This document shows, in pieces, positions 24,055 to 35,263 of a DNA stretch of 64,000 nucleotides (its first letter is position 1; every line of letters starts with the position of its first letter). The DNA is from Scleromitrula shiraiana (taxonomy: Eukaryota > Ascomycota > Leotiomycetes > Helotiales > Sclerotiniaceae). A model generated the notes under the pieces. That model was not told the origin of the DNA and searched no databases. It saw only the letters and a program-made list of their open reading frames with translations. The translations under genes and the position numbers were made by a program. The stretch lies in the NCBI GenBank assembly GCA_028455995.1, contig JABELC010000003.1:434001-498000 (forward strand). The letters are read 5' to 3'.

Positions 24055-24805
24055 TTATTCAGAGATCGAGGTTTGGCATTTCTCTTTCTCGTCATCAAGA
24101 TGGCTGTGAAAATAACATGTATGAAATTCAATCATGTCTTCGACACGGCAACAAGGATCTTGCTGACGGAACTTGGCGTTGTCCTCGAGCGTTGAAAAAC
24201 TCCAAAAATCAAGGAAAGCATCTAGAACGTCGGAGAAGATTTCTTTTAGACTTTCTGCGTCGTCTAGTTCACCAGAGAAGAACCGATAGGACAGGACTGC
24301 TACCGCGAATTCTCGCAAAGCGCTATCCCTATCATGGGCAGTTTTTTCTAAGATAAAAGCAACCTTATCTTTGTCTAATCTTCGGCCGGATCTCAAAAGA
24401 GAATCTTGAAGCTCATCCATAGCATAATTCATCATTGGTTCGCATCGTAGTTTTTCCGCCATAATCCACAACTTAATTCGAGACATGTCTGACAACTTCC
24501 CCATGAATTTTTCGAAATAGATCCAATTGATGAAATCCTCGAAAATCTTCGGCTCGTCTTCAGGCATATCCATCTTGCCCTCGACACCTTCCTTGAATCT
24601 TCCATCAAACGCCTTTTTGAAAAGCTCGCATTTTGAGCTGAGAAGCTTCTTGTGGACCGAAAACTGAATACGCTCTGGACCAACGTAGATGTGAACAATT
24701 CCATCGCCGAGATAGCTGGTAGCACTTATGATCAAGTAGTTTAGCGTACAGGTGTGAGATGGAGATTCCAACTTACTGAAAGAGTGATTGCTTGGTGGCG
24801 GTCAT
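24055..24805 (-). CDS. BTB/POZ domain protein 3 of local family
   Basis: Exons 24805-24777 (29 bp) and 24715-24055 with a 61-bp phase-2 intron (GTAAGT donor, CGCTAAACT branch site, TACCAG acceptor) give 229 residues. This copy has the clearest BTB domain: GIVHIYVGPERIQFSVHKKLL, followed by CELFKKAFDGRFKEG, an acidic MPEDEP turn and FEDFINWIYFEKF. The helical region has IKLWIMAEKLRCEPMMNYAM. The C terminus carries CYFHSHLDDEKEKC (Cys-x2-His-x-His-x7-Cys). It is head-to-head with copy 4, with 689 bp between start codons that could serve as a shared promoter. Likely a protein-interaction adaptor; partners unknown. Confidence 0.85.
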
Positions 24806-25493
24806 TTTTGCCGTTAATTTAGCGTTGTGTTTGCAACAATATTGTGCTCGTTGACAGATTTTGTGGATGAAAGCAGATGTAAATAGAAATAAGTGGGAAG
24901 ATATGCCGATGTACGATGAGAATGTACTAGTCGAAAACAGAAGTGTAGGTAATTGAATTGATGTGTTTCTGTTGAAGGCTGCTATTGAATTGGAGATTGA
25001 GATTGGTGGGTGAGATGAAGGAAACAGTTAATAAAATTCAATTGTGGTGCTCAAAGTTGAGGTTGAGAACTCAGAAGTTCGTCCTAGAATTGGAGAATTT
25101 ATTCAAAGACGGTAGCCTTGCCGTTGAAAGGCAAAGTCTTAGTGAATGTATGTTTTAAGTTCTCGAGTGAATGAAACACGATCAGAAGGTCTTCGCAAGA
25201 TGTTGTAATGTAAGGCAGATAAATTCGAAAAAAATCTCATATCTTCATCCTGCCCTTCAATATTCTGTTATGTACCATCTCGCCCACTTTCGATCATCTA
25301 ACACCGTATTATTGTGATCATCAGTGTATGTCTTCGGCTAGGTAGATTCTCCTAGATCAATATCGTAAACTCGTCATCCTCGAGTTGCTTAATATATTCT
25401 TGATCGCTAGAACCTCAAGTCCCGATTTGAACAAGACAGTAAAATCCAAACCATCCACTTTGTCACCGGTCTTATATGGGCCTCATTTTGAAG

Positions 25494-26382
25494 ATGTTCT
25501 CTTCATTAATTGCATTAGGCTTAGCTACTGAAGCCAAAGCTAATGCTGCAAGCAGTATGATGGCACTCAGAAATACGCCCTTGTACAAGTAAGTTAGGAG
25601 CATAACACATCCAGCACAACAAGATGCATCTTTGCTAACCGTCAAGTCACAGGTCATTAGGCGAGGCAGAGGTGCACGCGATTGTTGGGGATCCCTCTAC
25701 CGATGTGAAGCGCGTCAAGTTTTTAGTTCATGAGGAACTTTTGCAGCTGGTAGGAGGTTGGTTAAGCGAACAAGTTGACGCAAACGAGACGCCCAAGACA
25801 CTCGAATTTAACACCGAACCATTGATTGCTAGATCGTTTTTTAATTGGATGTATACGGGGAATTTGCAACTAAATGCAAGTGATACACTCTACGGCTACG
25901 ATTACGAGTTGATCAACTTATGGGTTTTCGGAGACAAATGGAACATGGAGGAGTTCAAGAACTTTGTAATGGATTCTCTTCAATGCTCCCTTCGATCTGA
26001 AGGTAACTATTTGTCACTCAAAGAGTATAAATTAATCTTTGAGTCAACTTCTAGTGGTTCAAGACATAGAGCTCCGGATTCTCTTCGTCGTTTTGCTTTG
26101 GCAATGCTTAATTTTGGGTTCCATACTGACAACCCTAAGTTGGGTCGTTACACGCAGGTGATGTTCGACATGATTGAGAAATCTGTGGGCGAAACAATGA
26201 AGTTCCAGCGGAAAATTCCAGCAGCTAGGCTTCGTGACGACCCGAGGGAACGCCTTCAGAAGGGACAAGGAATATATGATTTATGTTATTTCCATGATCA
26301 CAGGGACGCCGACATCGACTGTTCTTCAGTTGCTAATTGTCATCATAACATAGATGACCCACAAAGCTCGGAAGCATCCTGA
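25494..26382 (+). CDS. BTB/POZ domain protein 4 of local family
   Basis: Exons 25494-25588 and 25653-26382, 64-bp phase-2 intron (GTAAGT donor, GCTAACCG branch site, TCACAG acceptor), 274 residues. The leader exon encodes an alanine-rich start (ALGLATEAKANAASS). The BTB domain is divergent: VHAIVGDPS, then KFLVHEELLQLVGGW and SFFNWMYTGNLQL. A helical block with LINLWVFGDKWNMEEFKNFVM follows. The C-terminal signature is CYFHDHRDADIDC (Cys-x2-His-x-His-x6-Cys), followed by a Cys/His-containing tail. The conserved intron and tail tie it to the other four copies. Confidence 0.8.
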
Positions 26383-27034
26383 ATAACTAGTAAACCAGAG
26401 ACCAAGTTGTAATCTTGTGCAAAAGTGGTAGTTGCATCGGCGATTCGTGTTGTCACTACAGTCATTTTAGATATTTTGATACTTTGTAAATGAGGATACA
26501 TCATTTAGAATAGTATGCATTGAATGAAATCGTGTTTCCTTTGAGATAAGATGGTGCTCAGAAAAAAGTGAACTTATCACAAGTTTGGTAGCCTTGCTAT
26601 TTAGAGGAATAAAATGACTGAATAGATAGTTTGACTGAATATAGCATTAAGTTCGCCCAAAATCTCCCCAAAAAATCTTTGCCTTCAACAAGCACCCTCC
26701 AGAAGTAATTTAGATTTTTTCAGAAATTTCCCTTTACCACATCAATACCGCTCTAACTCCCTTTCAATTTCAATAATTTCTCCACATCTACAGCGATCAG
26801 TTTCTCCTTATTGACACCATCTCTTTATCATATACTGGTCTTTGTAGGATCAAATAGGATTAAACGCAATCATTTACAGCAATTCCACAATATCAAAAGT
26901 GAGATACTATTATCAGCGCACGAAACCCAACGAAATAAAAAAGCAACAATAGCGCACAGCTCTGTACCTTTTACTAGGTAAGTTAAACTTAACTCTAAAC
27001 TTTTTTAGCTGGATAGATATACTTATCATCTCAG

Positions 27035-27698
27035 ATATAGTACGCTTGGGAATGAATTCGTCACCATATATGTTGGCCCATCCCGCGAGAAATTCCCAGT
27101 TCTCAAAACACTATTATGCGCCAAGTTGGATTTTTTCGCAGTAGCCTTTCAAGAAAACGGTTTCAGAGAAGGAACAGAGAACCAGATTGATCTACAGGAG
27201 GACGATTGCGTGGTGTTTGACATATTCATTGTATGGCTTTACACAGGAGCTGGTTTAGATGAATTGGAACCGTTTTGTCTGGCATCAGTATGGATGTTCG
27301 CGGATAAATATCGATGCGAAAAGCTCAGAAACGACGCGATGGACGCCCTACAGAATAGCTCTGGGGTAGTATGCTTATCTGATGTGGAGTTTGTTGAGAT
27401 ATTGAAGGCCACAGAGCATTGTAAAACACGTCCTCTTCGGCAATTTGCATTGGCAATGATTAACTATCATATTGAGGATGCATACAACACTGATGATGAA
27501 GAATTCACCAAATTCATGTTTGAGGAATACAGTGATGTCGAAGAAGAGTTGGCTGAGTTTAGACAAAATACATCACCACAACTGTTTAGATGGTATTCTG
27601 CCCCTCACCCCAATAAGGATAGTCCTTTTGGGGGAGGGGTTTGCTACTTCCACGAGCATAAGCTTACTCCACGATGTGGTTTAGAGTTGAACGAATAA
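27035..27698 (+). pseudogene. BTB/POZ domain protein 5 of local family, start codon not found
   Basis: The main exon (27035-27698) begins after a CATCTCAG acceptor in the phase found in its paralogues. It encodes STLGNEFVTIYVGPSREKF, then VFDIFIVWLYTGAGL and LASVWMFADKYRCEKLRNDAM, ending with CYFHEHKLTPRC (Cys-x2-His-x-His-x5-Cys). A good donor (TAG|GTAAGT at 26978) lies 57 bp upstream, where exon 1 should end. The frame leading into it is open for at least 45 codons but has no ATG, and the nearest upstream ATGs (26551, 26613) hit stops at once. The first in-frame ATG inside the main exon lies after the BTB core. Either the gene has lost its start, uses a non-AUG start, or has a remote leader exon. 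The body shows no other damage, so the loss may be recent. Confidence 0.65.
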
Positions 27699-28215
27699 AG
27701 TCTAGAAGAGGAAATCCGGTGAAAATGCTGTGGTTTGGGACACTTGATGGCGGTATTTAAGTTTAGCATCTTCAGATGACCGTCCTACTTTCTCTTGTAC
27801 ACTGATTTCATTGGCATTTTACCAGCACTGAGAAGTTCCGAATGCCGGAGGAACACAGGTGTACTTTATGAAAGCCTCATAACAATAGATACCAAAATAA
27901 AAAATCACAAGAATGAATCCAAAAGATGATACAGCAATGTGGTAAAAACTTTATATATTATTGTCTAGAAATTACCAAGTGGAAATTCAAAATCTATATG
28001 CAACCGTCGTCTTATCATATATCCGCCATGCTTAATTAATGAATGTGCCTTTAAACCCCAAATGCTTAACAATGCGATACCCAATATCCAAATGCTAAAG
28101 GAATGTGCCAAACTAATCTGATGCTATGTTGATTGAAAAGAAAATAAAAAAAATAAGAAAAACGAAATCCAGAACTCGTCCTTCACACCGAATTGTAATC
28201 TATGCCAATTGCAAT

Positions 28216-28860
28216 CTAAGCATCACATTGCAACAGTGGACCGACTTGACCAAAGCTAGCGTCCACATCACTCATGTGAAGAGTAAAGTTAACATGCTCA
28301 GCGGAATGAAGAGCAAAGACGAAGCCAACAAAGCACCCATTGGCGGTATCTTGACCATCAACAGCAACACCACAGCTAACATCTCCAATGGTGTTGTCGC
28401 CAGAGATACTTGGAACTTCGGATTTGAAGGTGTTGAGTATACCGAGAAGTGGGCTGTTGGCGGGGTAGATATCGTCCCAGTAGATGGAGTCTGGAATGTT
28501 TTCCGCGAAGCTACGAACGGAGAATGAGGAAGATGCATTCACCGAAGCAGCATAGGGGAGATTATCCGGAAATCTGGTGATGAGTTGGCATTTGGCGTCC
28601 CAAGTTGGGATTTGGAAGTGTGTATAGGTCTGGACTTGATTGCTGAATGTCTCGGTGGACTCGTCGTAGTCCTGAGAGAGGATGAACCAAGGGTCGTTTT
28701 GGTTGATGCCAGCCTTCTCAGGGTTGGCTTGTTCGATCTGTATCGTGATATGGGGAGAATAGAAGTTGAGAGCCTGTCGAGGAGCCTTAGGTGCGGTAGG
28801 GGCTGCGGAAACGAAGCCGGTCAAGGCAGCGAGAGCCAAAGCAGAAGTGGTAAATTGCAT
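28216..28860 (-). CDS. Secreted But2-like protein, second copy
   Basis: Single exon, 214 residues from the ATG at 28860. Signal peptide MQFTTSALALAALTGFVSA is followed by a possible propeptide ending at AP/RQ. The mature part aligns by pattern with the But2-like protein at 18647-19321: an early ITIQIEQANPEKAG...FILSQD strand (compare QLSQANPDTS...VLISQD), a KCQLITRFP segment in place of GCELHLDFP, a late VSCGVAV strand and a terminal cysteine (LLQCDA). Identity is low, so they are distant paralogues or independent members. There are four cysteines in the mature part, as expected for disulphides. The antisense ORF at 28126-28527 is a shadow. Confidence 0.75.
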   Translation of the reverse strand: MQFTTSALALAALTGFVSAAPTAPKAPRQALNFYSPHITIQIEQANPEKAGINQNDPWFILSQDYDESTETFSNQVQTYTHFQIPTWDAKCQLITRFPDNLPYAASVNASSSFSVRSFAENIPDSIYWDDIYPANSPLLGILNTFKSEVPSISGDNTIGDVSCGVAVDGQDTANGCFVGFVFALHSAEHVNFTLHMSDVDASFGQVGPLLQCDA

Positions 28861-30328
28861 ATTGAAAATGTTGAAGTTTTTGGATGAAGATAATATGGAA
28901 AGATGGGCCGAGATTTGATGCTAAAAAGTCTTAGAAATGTATAGATGATTTGGAGGTTACTGGTGATGGATGGTTGGAGTGGAAGTGATTTTGATGAGGT
29001 TGATGTTGGAGATGTTTATATTGAAGATGCTGAAGGTGAAGATGTTAAAGATGTTGATATTGTTGATGATAATATTAGAACTTGATGGGAAAGATGGTTT
29101 TTCGTATCTGCAGTACACGATCTCGATAGATTTTTGTGGAGCATACCCATGTTGCTCGTATACTTTCACGGCATAGCAGGTAGGTGGCTGGCGGCAGTCG
29201 GAGATTTGACCAAAAAGAGAGTACCTGCGATCTAAATTAAGGGACCCGTCATGGCTGCGTATGAGGCTGGGCAAAACAGGTCAATAAACATTAGAATGTG
29301 GCATAACTATGTGGCTTGAATACCCTCAGCAAATCAAATGAAGATATTTTCAAGGTTCCGCCTGACGAGAACTTTATTTGAATAGAGTAGAGAATATCTA
29401 CTTTCTAGTTGTTTCACCATAGCCTCAAATGGCACCGGGTTTGACCCGACTAGGGCTTACCTTTAGGCCTTTTCCGCAAGGACTCAGCAAATAATATCGT
29501 AATTTTCGACCAATCGTTGAAAACTGTATTGGTGGCTTAACTCTCCACGTGCACAAATATACTTGTAAACAATTCAGAGTAGCATCTATTAAGAGTAGAT
29601 TTGAAGTCTTCGTATATTCTGGTACCACTAGGTCCTAGATAGATGCAGAAAATACATTGCCAGCTTGGACTGCGCATTCTGTTCAACAGCTTTCGCTGTC
29701 ATTCAATAAAACTTATTGTAAATATCATGCCACCAGAATAATAACAAGACGAAAGTAATGGGCCCTCTGATTCTGTTGCGCGATGCATACGATGCTCCCT
29801 TGATCACACTGTGGTGGTGTGGGTCGAATGAGCGGTCTGTTGTCCTGGGTGCTTCAATACCCAGACGGCAAGCAATGCACAGAAATCCAGATACTTTGTC
29901 GTTATTTTCGTTGATGTTCGTACACAAGATGATGTTGGAAGGCTGTGATGTTGGAAGGCTGTGATGTTGGAAGGCAGTGATGTTGGAATCCTGTGATGTT
30001 GGAAGGCAGTGATGTTGGAAGGCAGTGATGTTGGAAGGCAGTGATGTTGGAAGGCAGTGATGTTGGAAGGCTGTGATGTAGAGAAGAAATAGAAATTGTA
30101 CCGATGAGGAGTGTCACAATAGCAAGTACCTCGGCTGAGGCTGCTATTTGGGTGTAGCTTTACTAGATAGGTTAGCGTGCCAAGACTATGCTAAAAGCGG
30201 AGCTCTTTGCCCAATGAACATCTAAGATGGTGACCATCTACCCCTCGTCTATCCCTAGCAATAGAAACCTCAAACTGTCAAACTCCCTCTGACCACACTT
30301 TGACATATGCTGTGTACAATTGGTTGCA
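28861..30328. other. Intergenic region, no supported gene
   Basis: Contains GATGTTGATGAT-type simple sequence near 29000-29075 and a 16-bp minisatellite (listed separately). No splice-supported coding sequence is seen. Confidence 0.5.
29931..30074. repeat. 16-bp minisatellite, nine tandem copies
   Basis: The unit GATGTTGGAAGGC(T/A)GT is repeated nine times head to tail. Copy 4 has TCC in place of GGC, and two variants (CTGT or CAGT ending) alternate in blocks. A partial tenth unit, GATGTAGAG, follows. There is no coding role in any supported gene. Confidence 0.95.
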
Positions 30329-31290
30329 ATGGGATCTACGAGTGAGGATATACTTCAAGAAGAGATTCGCGTTTTGGTTACTGGTTTTAGTGTAGGTTGT
30401 GTTTTAACTCCGCTTTACCCCTCCTTCATCCAATGTACTGTACATTGATGCTTGATATCGTCAATATATACGACCACGACGGGTAACTACATACTGATTT
30501 TACACCTTTATGACAGCCCTTCCGTCGCCAGTTTCCAGTTAATCCCTCATGGGAAATTGCTTCACGCCTTCCACCTTTCGTTCCACCATCTACGAAAGAT
30601 GTGAACCATGCAACTGATTCGAGTACCAATTCAACGAAACCCACACCCCAAATACGTATTTTAACGTACCCACAAGCAATACATGTAGGATATAGCGTCT
30701 GCCGTGGCCTTGTTCCTCAAATTCTTGATCAGCATAAGCCCGATTATGTATTACATATTGGCATGGCTACAGGACGAAACTATTACAGTGTCGAGCGACG
30801 TGCTCATCGGGATGGGTATTACATGCAAGATGTTGATGGGAATTATCTTAATGATGATACAAGAAAGGTAGTAGAGGGTGATGATTGGATCTGGGCTGGA
30901 TGTCCTTCCGAACTCTTGACAGACTTGCCGTTTGATAATATGTTTCTGCAATGGACTGATGCTTTGCCTGTGCGTATTATACTTGCTAATCTTACCTCTC
31001 TGTCATCAAAATGTGTCTTTTACATTCATTGATATTAACATTGATATGCTATTACACAGAACCACACAACGCTCATTTCAGAAGACGCTGGGAACTACCT
31101 TTGCGATTTTATATACTATACATCGCTGGCACACTATTTTAAGCAGCAAAAAGCACGAAAAGTAATGTTCTTACATGTCCCTCCTAATGCCGATGAACAG
31201 TCCATAAATTCGGGCGTGGATATTGCTGTTGAGCTCATCCGTGCCATGGTTGAATCGGATTTGAAAGCCTCTAAGGGTACCCCTGCATGA
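30329..31290 (+). CDS. Pyroglutamyl peptidase I (cysteine peptidase family C15)
   Basis: Three exons, 30329-30391, 30517-30969 and 31060-31290, all phase-0 junctions, 248 residues. Family C15 removes N-terminal pyroglutamate from peptides in the cytosol. The first junction builds the hallmark RVLVTGFSPFRRQFPVNPSW. The catalytic triad is visible. The Glu lies in YYSVERRAHRDGY, downstream of LHIGMATGR. The Cys is in EDAGNYLCDFIYYTS at the start of exon 3. The His is in MFLHVPP. Length matches the eukaryotic family (about 210-260). An insert of about 25 residues, rich in Ser/Thr/Asn, lies between VPPST and IRILTYP. Intron 1 is 125 bp with GTAGGT donor; intron 2 is 90 bp with GTGCGT donor. No signal peptide is present. 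Confidence 0.9.
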
Positions 31291-31981
31291 TTGATGTGAT
31301 GGGAATAGGTAGTGGGGGATTGTATATATTTTTAGCATGGATAGGGCGTCGATTGGTACACGAAAGTCATGATTGTTTTCTTTTGGGGAATTAATGCATT
31401 TGCATCATGCGGTGTTTGAGCCAGCTTCTATCTTGTTTCTTTCATACCACTAGCACGATTCTGTTCTCATATTAAGGATTTGGAAAATCAATTTACCTTT
31501 TTATGATTCACAGCATGTTGCATAAGTTCCTGGATTACTTCTCCCGATGATTTCATATGTCGTTCCCAAGAGTCAAGGGCTTTGGGAAGTCGAATTCGTT
31601 ATTTGCGAGTGCAAGAAAATCATACAAGGATAAGAAGACACGAATTTGGGCACACCAGATAGATCCCTTGAAGATCGGCAAGATTGTCATGATTTCACTT
31701 AGCCCAATTCAACTTATGTGATTTGGTCAGTTCCAAAGTCAATAGATTCACCAAACGAAGAAATACTCAATTTGAAATAAATCAGGGAGTTAATGAGGAC
31801 AGTAAGTCGACATGTTTTCATTGTCTGGTATCTATTTAATTCATATAATCCCACTCCAATCATTACTACACCAGCCAAGGTATCATAGAGTCCCATCCCA
31901 TCATCATCATCATTACCCCCACATTAATCCGCCCAAGGCGCCCCGCCAAAACCCAACTTTTATACCAACCCTCGATCTAAT

Positions 31982-33916
31982 CTAACCAACTGGACTAGCA
32001 CATCCGAAACTGGTGGCATGTCCGGTCTTGAAATCTTCCTTGATACCCTTGATACTAGTATACATACCCAAAACAGCCGTGCAAGCACTAGCCAAGAAAA
32101 ACAAAAAGCAGAAGGCTTTCAACCACCATCTTGGTACAAGACCTCTCTTCCATCTACTAAGGTCTCTCCATGTATCAACTCGGTTGACGGTACCAGTTGC
32201 AGGATCGAATTTCTCGTCGGGGTGAATGGCATCTTCTTGGATCGTCATACCGAAGTAGAGGATTGTGGGGAAGGTGTATGTAAACTGCATGATGCAGACG
32301 GCAGCAACGAGAGAAGAGATGTTGGTGAATTGAGGAACGGCAGACCCGAGAATGAAGGCAAATGCCCAATACGCTGGAACCATAGCAATCCAAAGTATCT
32401 TGCCCTGTTTGGAGTTGAGATCGGGTCCGTGGAAAAGATCTTCGACAATGTTTTGGTAGATGACTTTGATTCCAATATTTCCGTAGAGAACGGCAGCAAG
32501 AATTCCGGATACAAGTGATAAGGCGTTAGTCACAGTTTGCCAGCTGTAAGGGGAAAGTCCTTGGTTGGCGGGGTTGTAGGTAAATTGACCTTGTTGAGAG
32601 TACACGACCAATCCGAAGATAAGATAGCAGATGAAGATAAAGATTTCGGCGACAAATTGGGCCTTGATAAAGTCTAGGGGTCGCTTCATTTCGGCCATGA
32701 ATTCACAGTACAACATGGCACCACCTAGTGAAGGTATTAACTATCGTGTTTCATATGCAAAAGAAATGGAGGACTCGATAAACTTACCATAAGCATAAAC
32801 GATTTGCATGGCAGCACCCAATTGACTGTCAAAAGTGCTACCGGAGGGAACCCAAACGGTATGCGTGATGGGAGCCTTGTCGATACCGAAAGATGCAAGA
32901 ACGGCTGCGTAATTTGGAGGGCTGTGTGCGGCAACGCCCATGGTTATCAAGATCATGAGAATATTCAACCAGATAGCAAAATTGGCAAGATGACCAAATT
33001 TTTGCAGCGTGCGAATTTGTCCTAGAATCATACCGACGAGAACCCACACAAGAATGCAGATTGAGAAACAGAGCTTCAATTTGGACATTTGGGACAATCC
33101 TTGTCCGTTACCAATGCAGATGACACCGACGTTGAATAAGAGCTGGATACTCTGTAGAATGTTTATTCCGTGACGGGAATAGGTACCGAAACTATGGTGG
33201 TGTGTTAGCTTCCTTTCAATTCATGGTCATTATTGATGAGAAAGTACTTACATTCGAAATCCGAGATCACCAAACGATCGCATTGGGTAACGATCTGAGT
33301 CGAGCTTTACGAACATTCTCCAGATCTGCCATCCTGCAAAGAAGGCCATGATACCCATGAAGAAATACATGATTACTCCACCAACATATCCAAATTGCGA
33401 AACAGCGTATGGAGCATTGCTAGGACCAAGAATATCCGTGGTAATTAAGTATACACTATCTGATTATTAGACCACCTCTTCTTTAGCGAAGTAAGGGGGG
33501 TTGAACAAAACTCACATAGCGCCCCAGGTAGCGTTTCTTGCCGCACGCGAAGCAGTCTCCCATTCCCCATCGGAAACACTTGAGGTATTGATAATGGAGT
33601 TGCCCGTCGATCCGACTACTGGCTCGACTGTCTTTTCATTACTACCAGCTGCAGCAACCTTCTCTTCACTACCAGTTTCCTTTGTCGCAAGAGTATTGAC
33701 TCCAGCAATCCGCTCTTGATACATTCTTTCTCTCTCCTCAGGACCAAGTCCCTGTCTTTCTTGGTCTCGTTGGATCTTTGCATAGTGCAAGTATTCGTCG
33801 AAAGTAACATTGGGATCATGTAACTTGCGGCGGACAATCGTAGGGACTTCAGCGACTGTCATGCTCATTCTAGGATCACCCCCATCAAGAGCTAGATTGG
33901 CCACGTTGTTGGCCAT
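31982..33916 (-). CDS. Neutral amino-acid permease of the AAAP (Aa_trans) family, Mtr-like
   Basis: Four exons (33916-33516, 33455-33252, 33191-32788, 32724-31982) joined with intact frames give 583 residues. A soluble N-terminal region of about 130 residues (EERERMYQERIAG, Ser/Thr/Glu-rich) precedes about eleven hydrophobic segments. Diagnostic stretches are WGAIVYLITTDILGPSNAP (first transmembrane region), VGVICIGNGQGLS, YGGAMLYCEFMAEMKRP and IWIAMVPAYWAFAFILG-like helices near the end. These match fungal AAAP permeases such as Neurospora mtr, which import neutral amino acids by proton symport across the plasma membrane. Introns are 60-65 bp with GTGAGT or GTAAGT donors. Residual short ORFs on the opposite strand are shadows. 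Confidence 0.85.
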
Positions 33917-34261
33917 GGTTGAGAGCGATGAAAAGAAAAACTTGATTGAACTTGGGCTGTCGAACGTAACATCGTGGGAATGGGTGGTGGATATATATGT
34001 CTGTAATCATAGCGTGACCATTCCCATGGATCCGACAGACATGGTCTTATCCACCTGATAACATTCCACTATAATTACTAAATCCTAATAACACCCACAT
34101 GCGCTAACAAGCAGCGAGTGTTATCAAAGATGGAGCTAAGCTTAAAATGAGTTACAGAATAGGAAGGTCGTTCGTTGAAGGCTGTACTATCCCCTGCGCC
34201 GTCCAGGTCAACTATCCGTGCACCCCGCCACCTTTCTTTCTCATCATTCCGATTTTCAACA

Positions 34262-34995
34262 TCAAGATGATCGATATATTTAATATATATAATTCTTTAA
34301 TATTATAATATTTTTTTATGAAATTGTTAAATTATTAATATTAATATATTGAGTTTTTTAAATATACTCTAGAAATTTAATAATTTAATAATTTTAATTA
34401 AAAAAACTTGAAGAATCTTGAATTTTTAAATACACTGGCAGGCTCAGACTACTAGTAGTAGTACTACTAGGAGGAACTTCAAGTTAATCTTTATATAACT
34501 TAAATTTATAGTATATAATTTATATATAATTCTTTATTTAATTCTTTACTAAATAATTTCATATGTAATTTCATATTAACTTAATTTTAATAACTTATAC
34601 TAGTAACTTAAATTTAAAAATAATAATACTAGTAGTATTTTTGTATTTACTACTATTCATTCGAGTCGGAATATTTTTTATTGATTTATTTTCCGAGTCT
34701 TTATTTTGATAATTATTAATTAATATACTAGTAATTATTCCATGAATTAAGTATAAAAGTTTAAGAACAATTTAAAAAAAATTAAACTAAAATATTCTTT
34801 TTTATATTAATTTAATCTTTTATTCTAATTATTATTTCAAGTTTCAAATTAGTATCGTGACGCTGGTAATACTAGTAATTATTTAGATTTAAAGGAATCT
34901 TTTTGATTTTTCTATTGATTTATTAAAAATTCTATAAATCTTATAAAATAAAACAAAATTTAATACATATACCGTGACACATATAAAATATTTTT
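34262..34995. other. Strongly AT-rich block
   Basis: About 730 bp are almost entirely A and T, with repeated TTTAATAATT-type words and TACTAGTAGTAGTACTACTAG palindromic runs (near 34450 and 34625). No ORF of note. This could be a mutated (RIP-affected) repeat remnant or an unrelated AT isochore. I cannot measure RIP indices here. Confidence 0.6.
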
Positions 34996-35232
34996 AGAAT
35001 CATTATTTTAGAGGGAAAAAATGTCTCATGCGGACGCAGACCACGTAGAGGATAGTCAGCCCCAGGCCCACTTAATTCAGTTCCTTTCGTACAAGGGGTA
35101 GTCAATACAAGCTTTGAGGCGCCGGGGCGGCCTAGCAATTGCGGGCGGACCTTACATTTGAGTAAATTAAATCATTTAACAAGCCGACAATGGATGTAAC
35201 ACAACAACATAACTTGAAATTTTCAACGTCCA

Positions 35233-35263
35233 GGATCATCATCATCATCATCATCATCATCAT
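35233..35263. repeat. (ATC)n trinucleotide microsatellite
   Basis: About nine to ten uninterrupted ATC/CAT units. On the minus strand it gives a poly-methionine run in an ORF that has no other support. Confidence 0.9.

Noticed and set aside
29425..29470. CGGGTTTGACCCG palindrome resembling a tRNA T-arm
   Set aside because: No matching acceptor, D or anticodon arms nearby.
34941..35150. rRNA or organelle fragment in the GC-rich island (GTACGAAAGGAAC on the minus strand resembles the LSU sarcin-ricin region)
   Set aside because: The flanking sequence does not continue as LSU rRNA as far as I can tell; reported only as an unexplained island.
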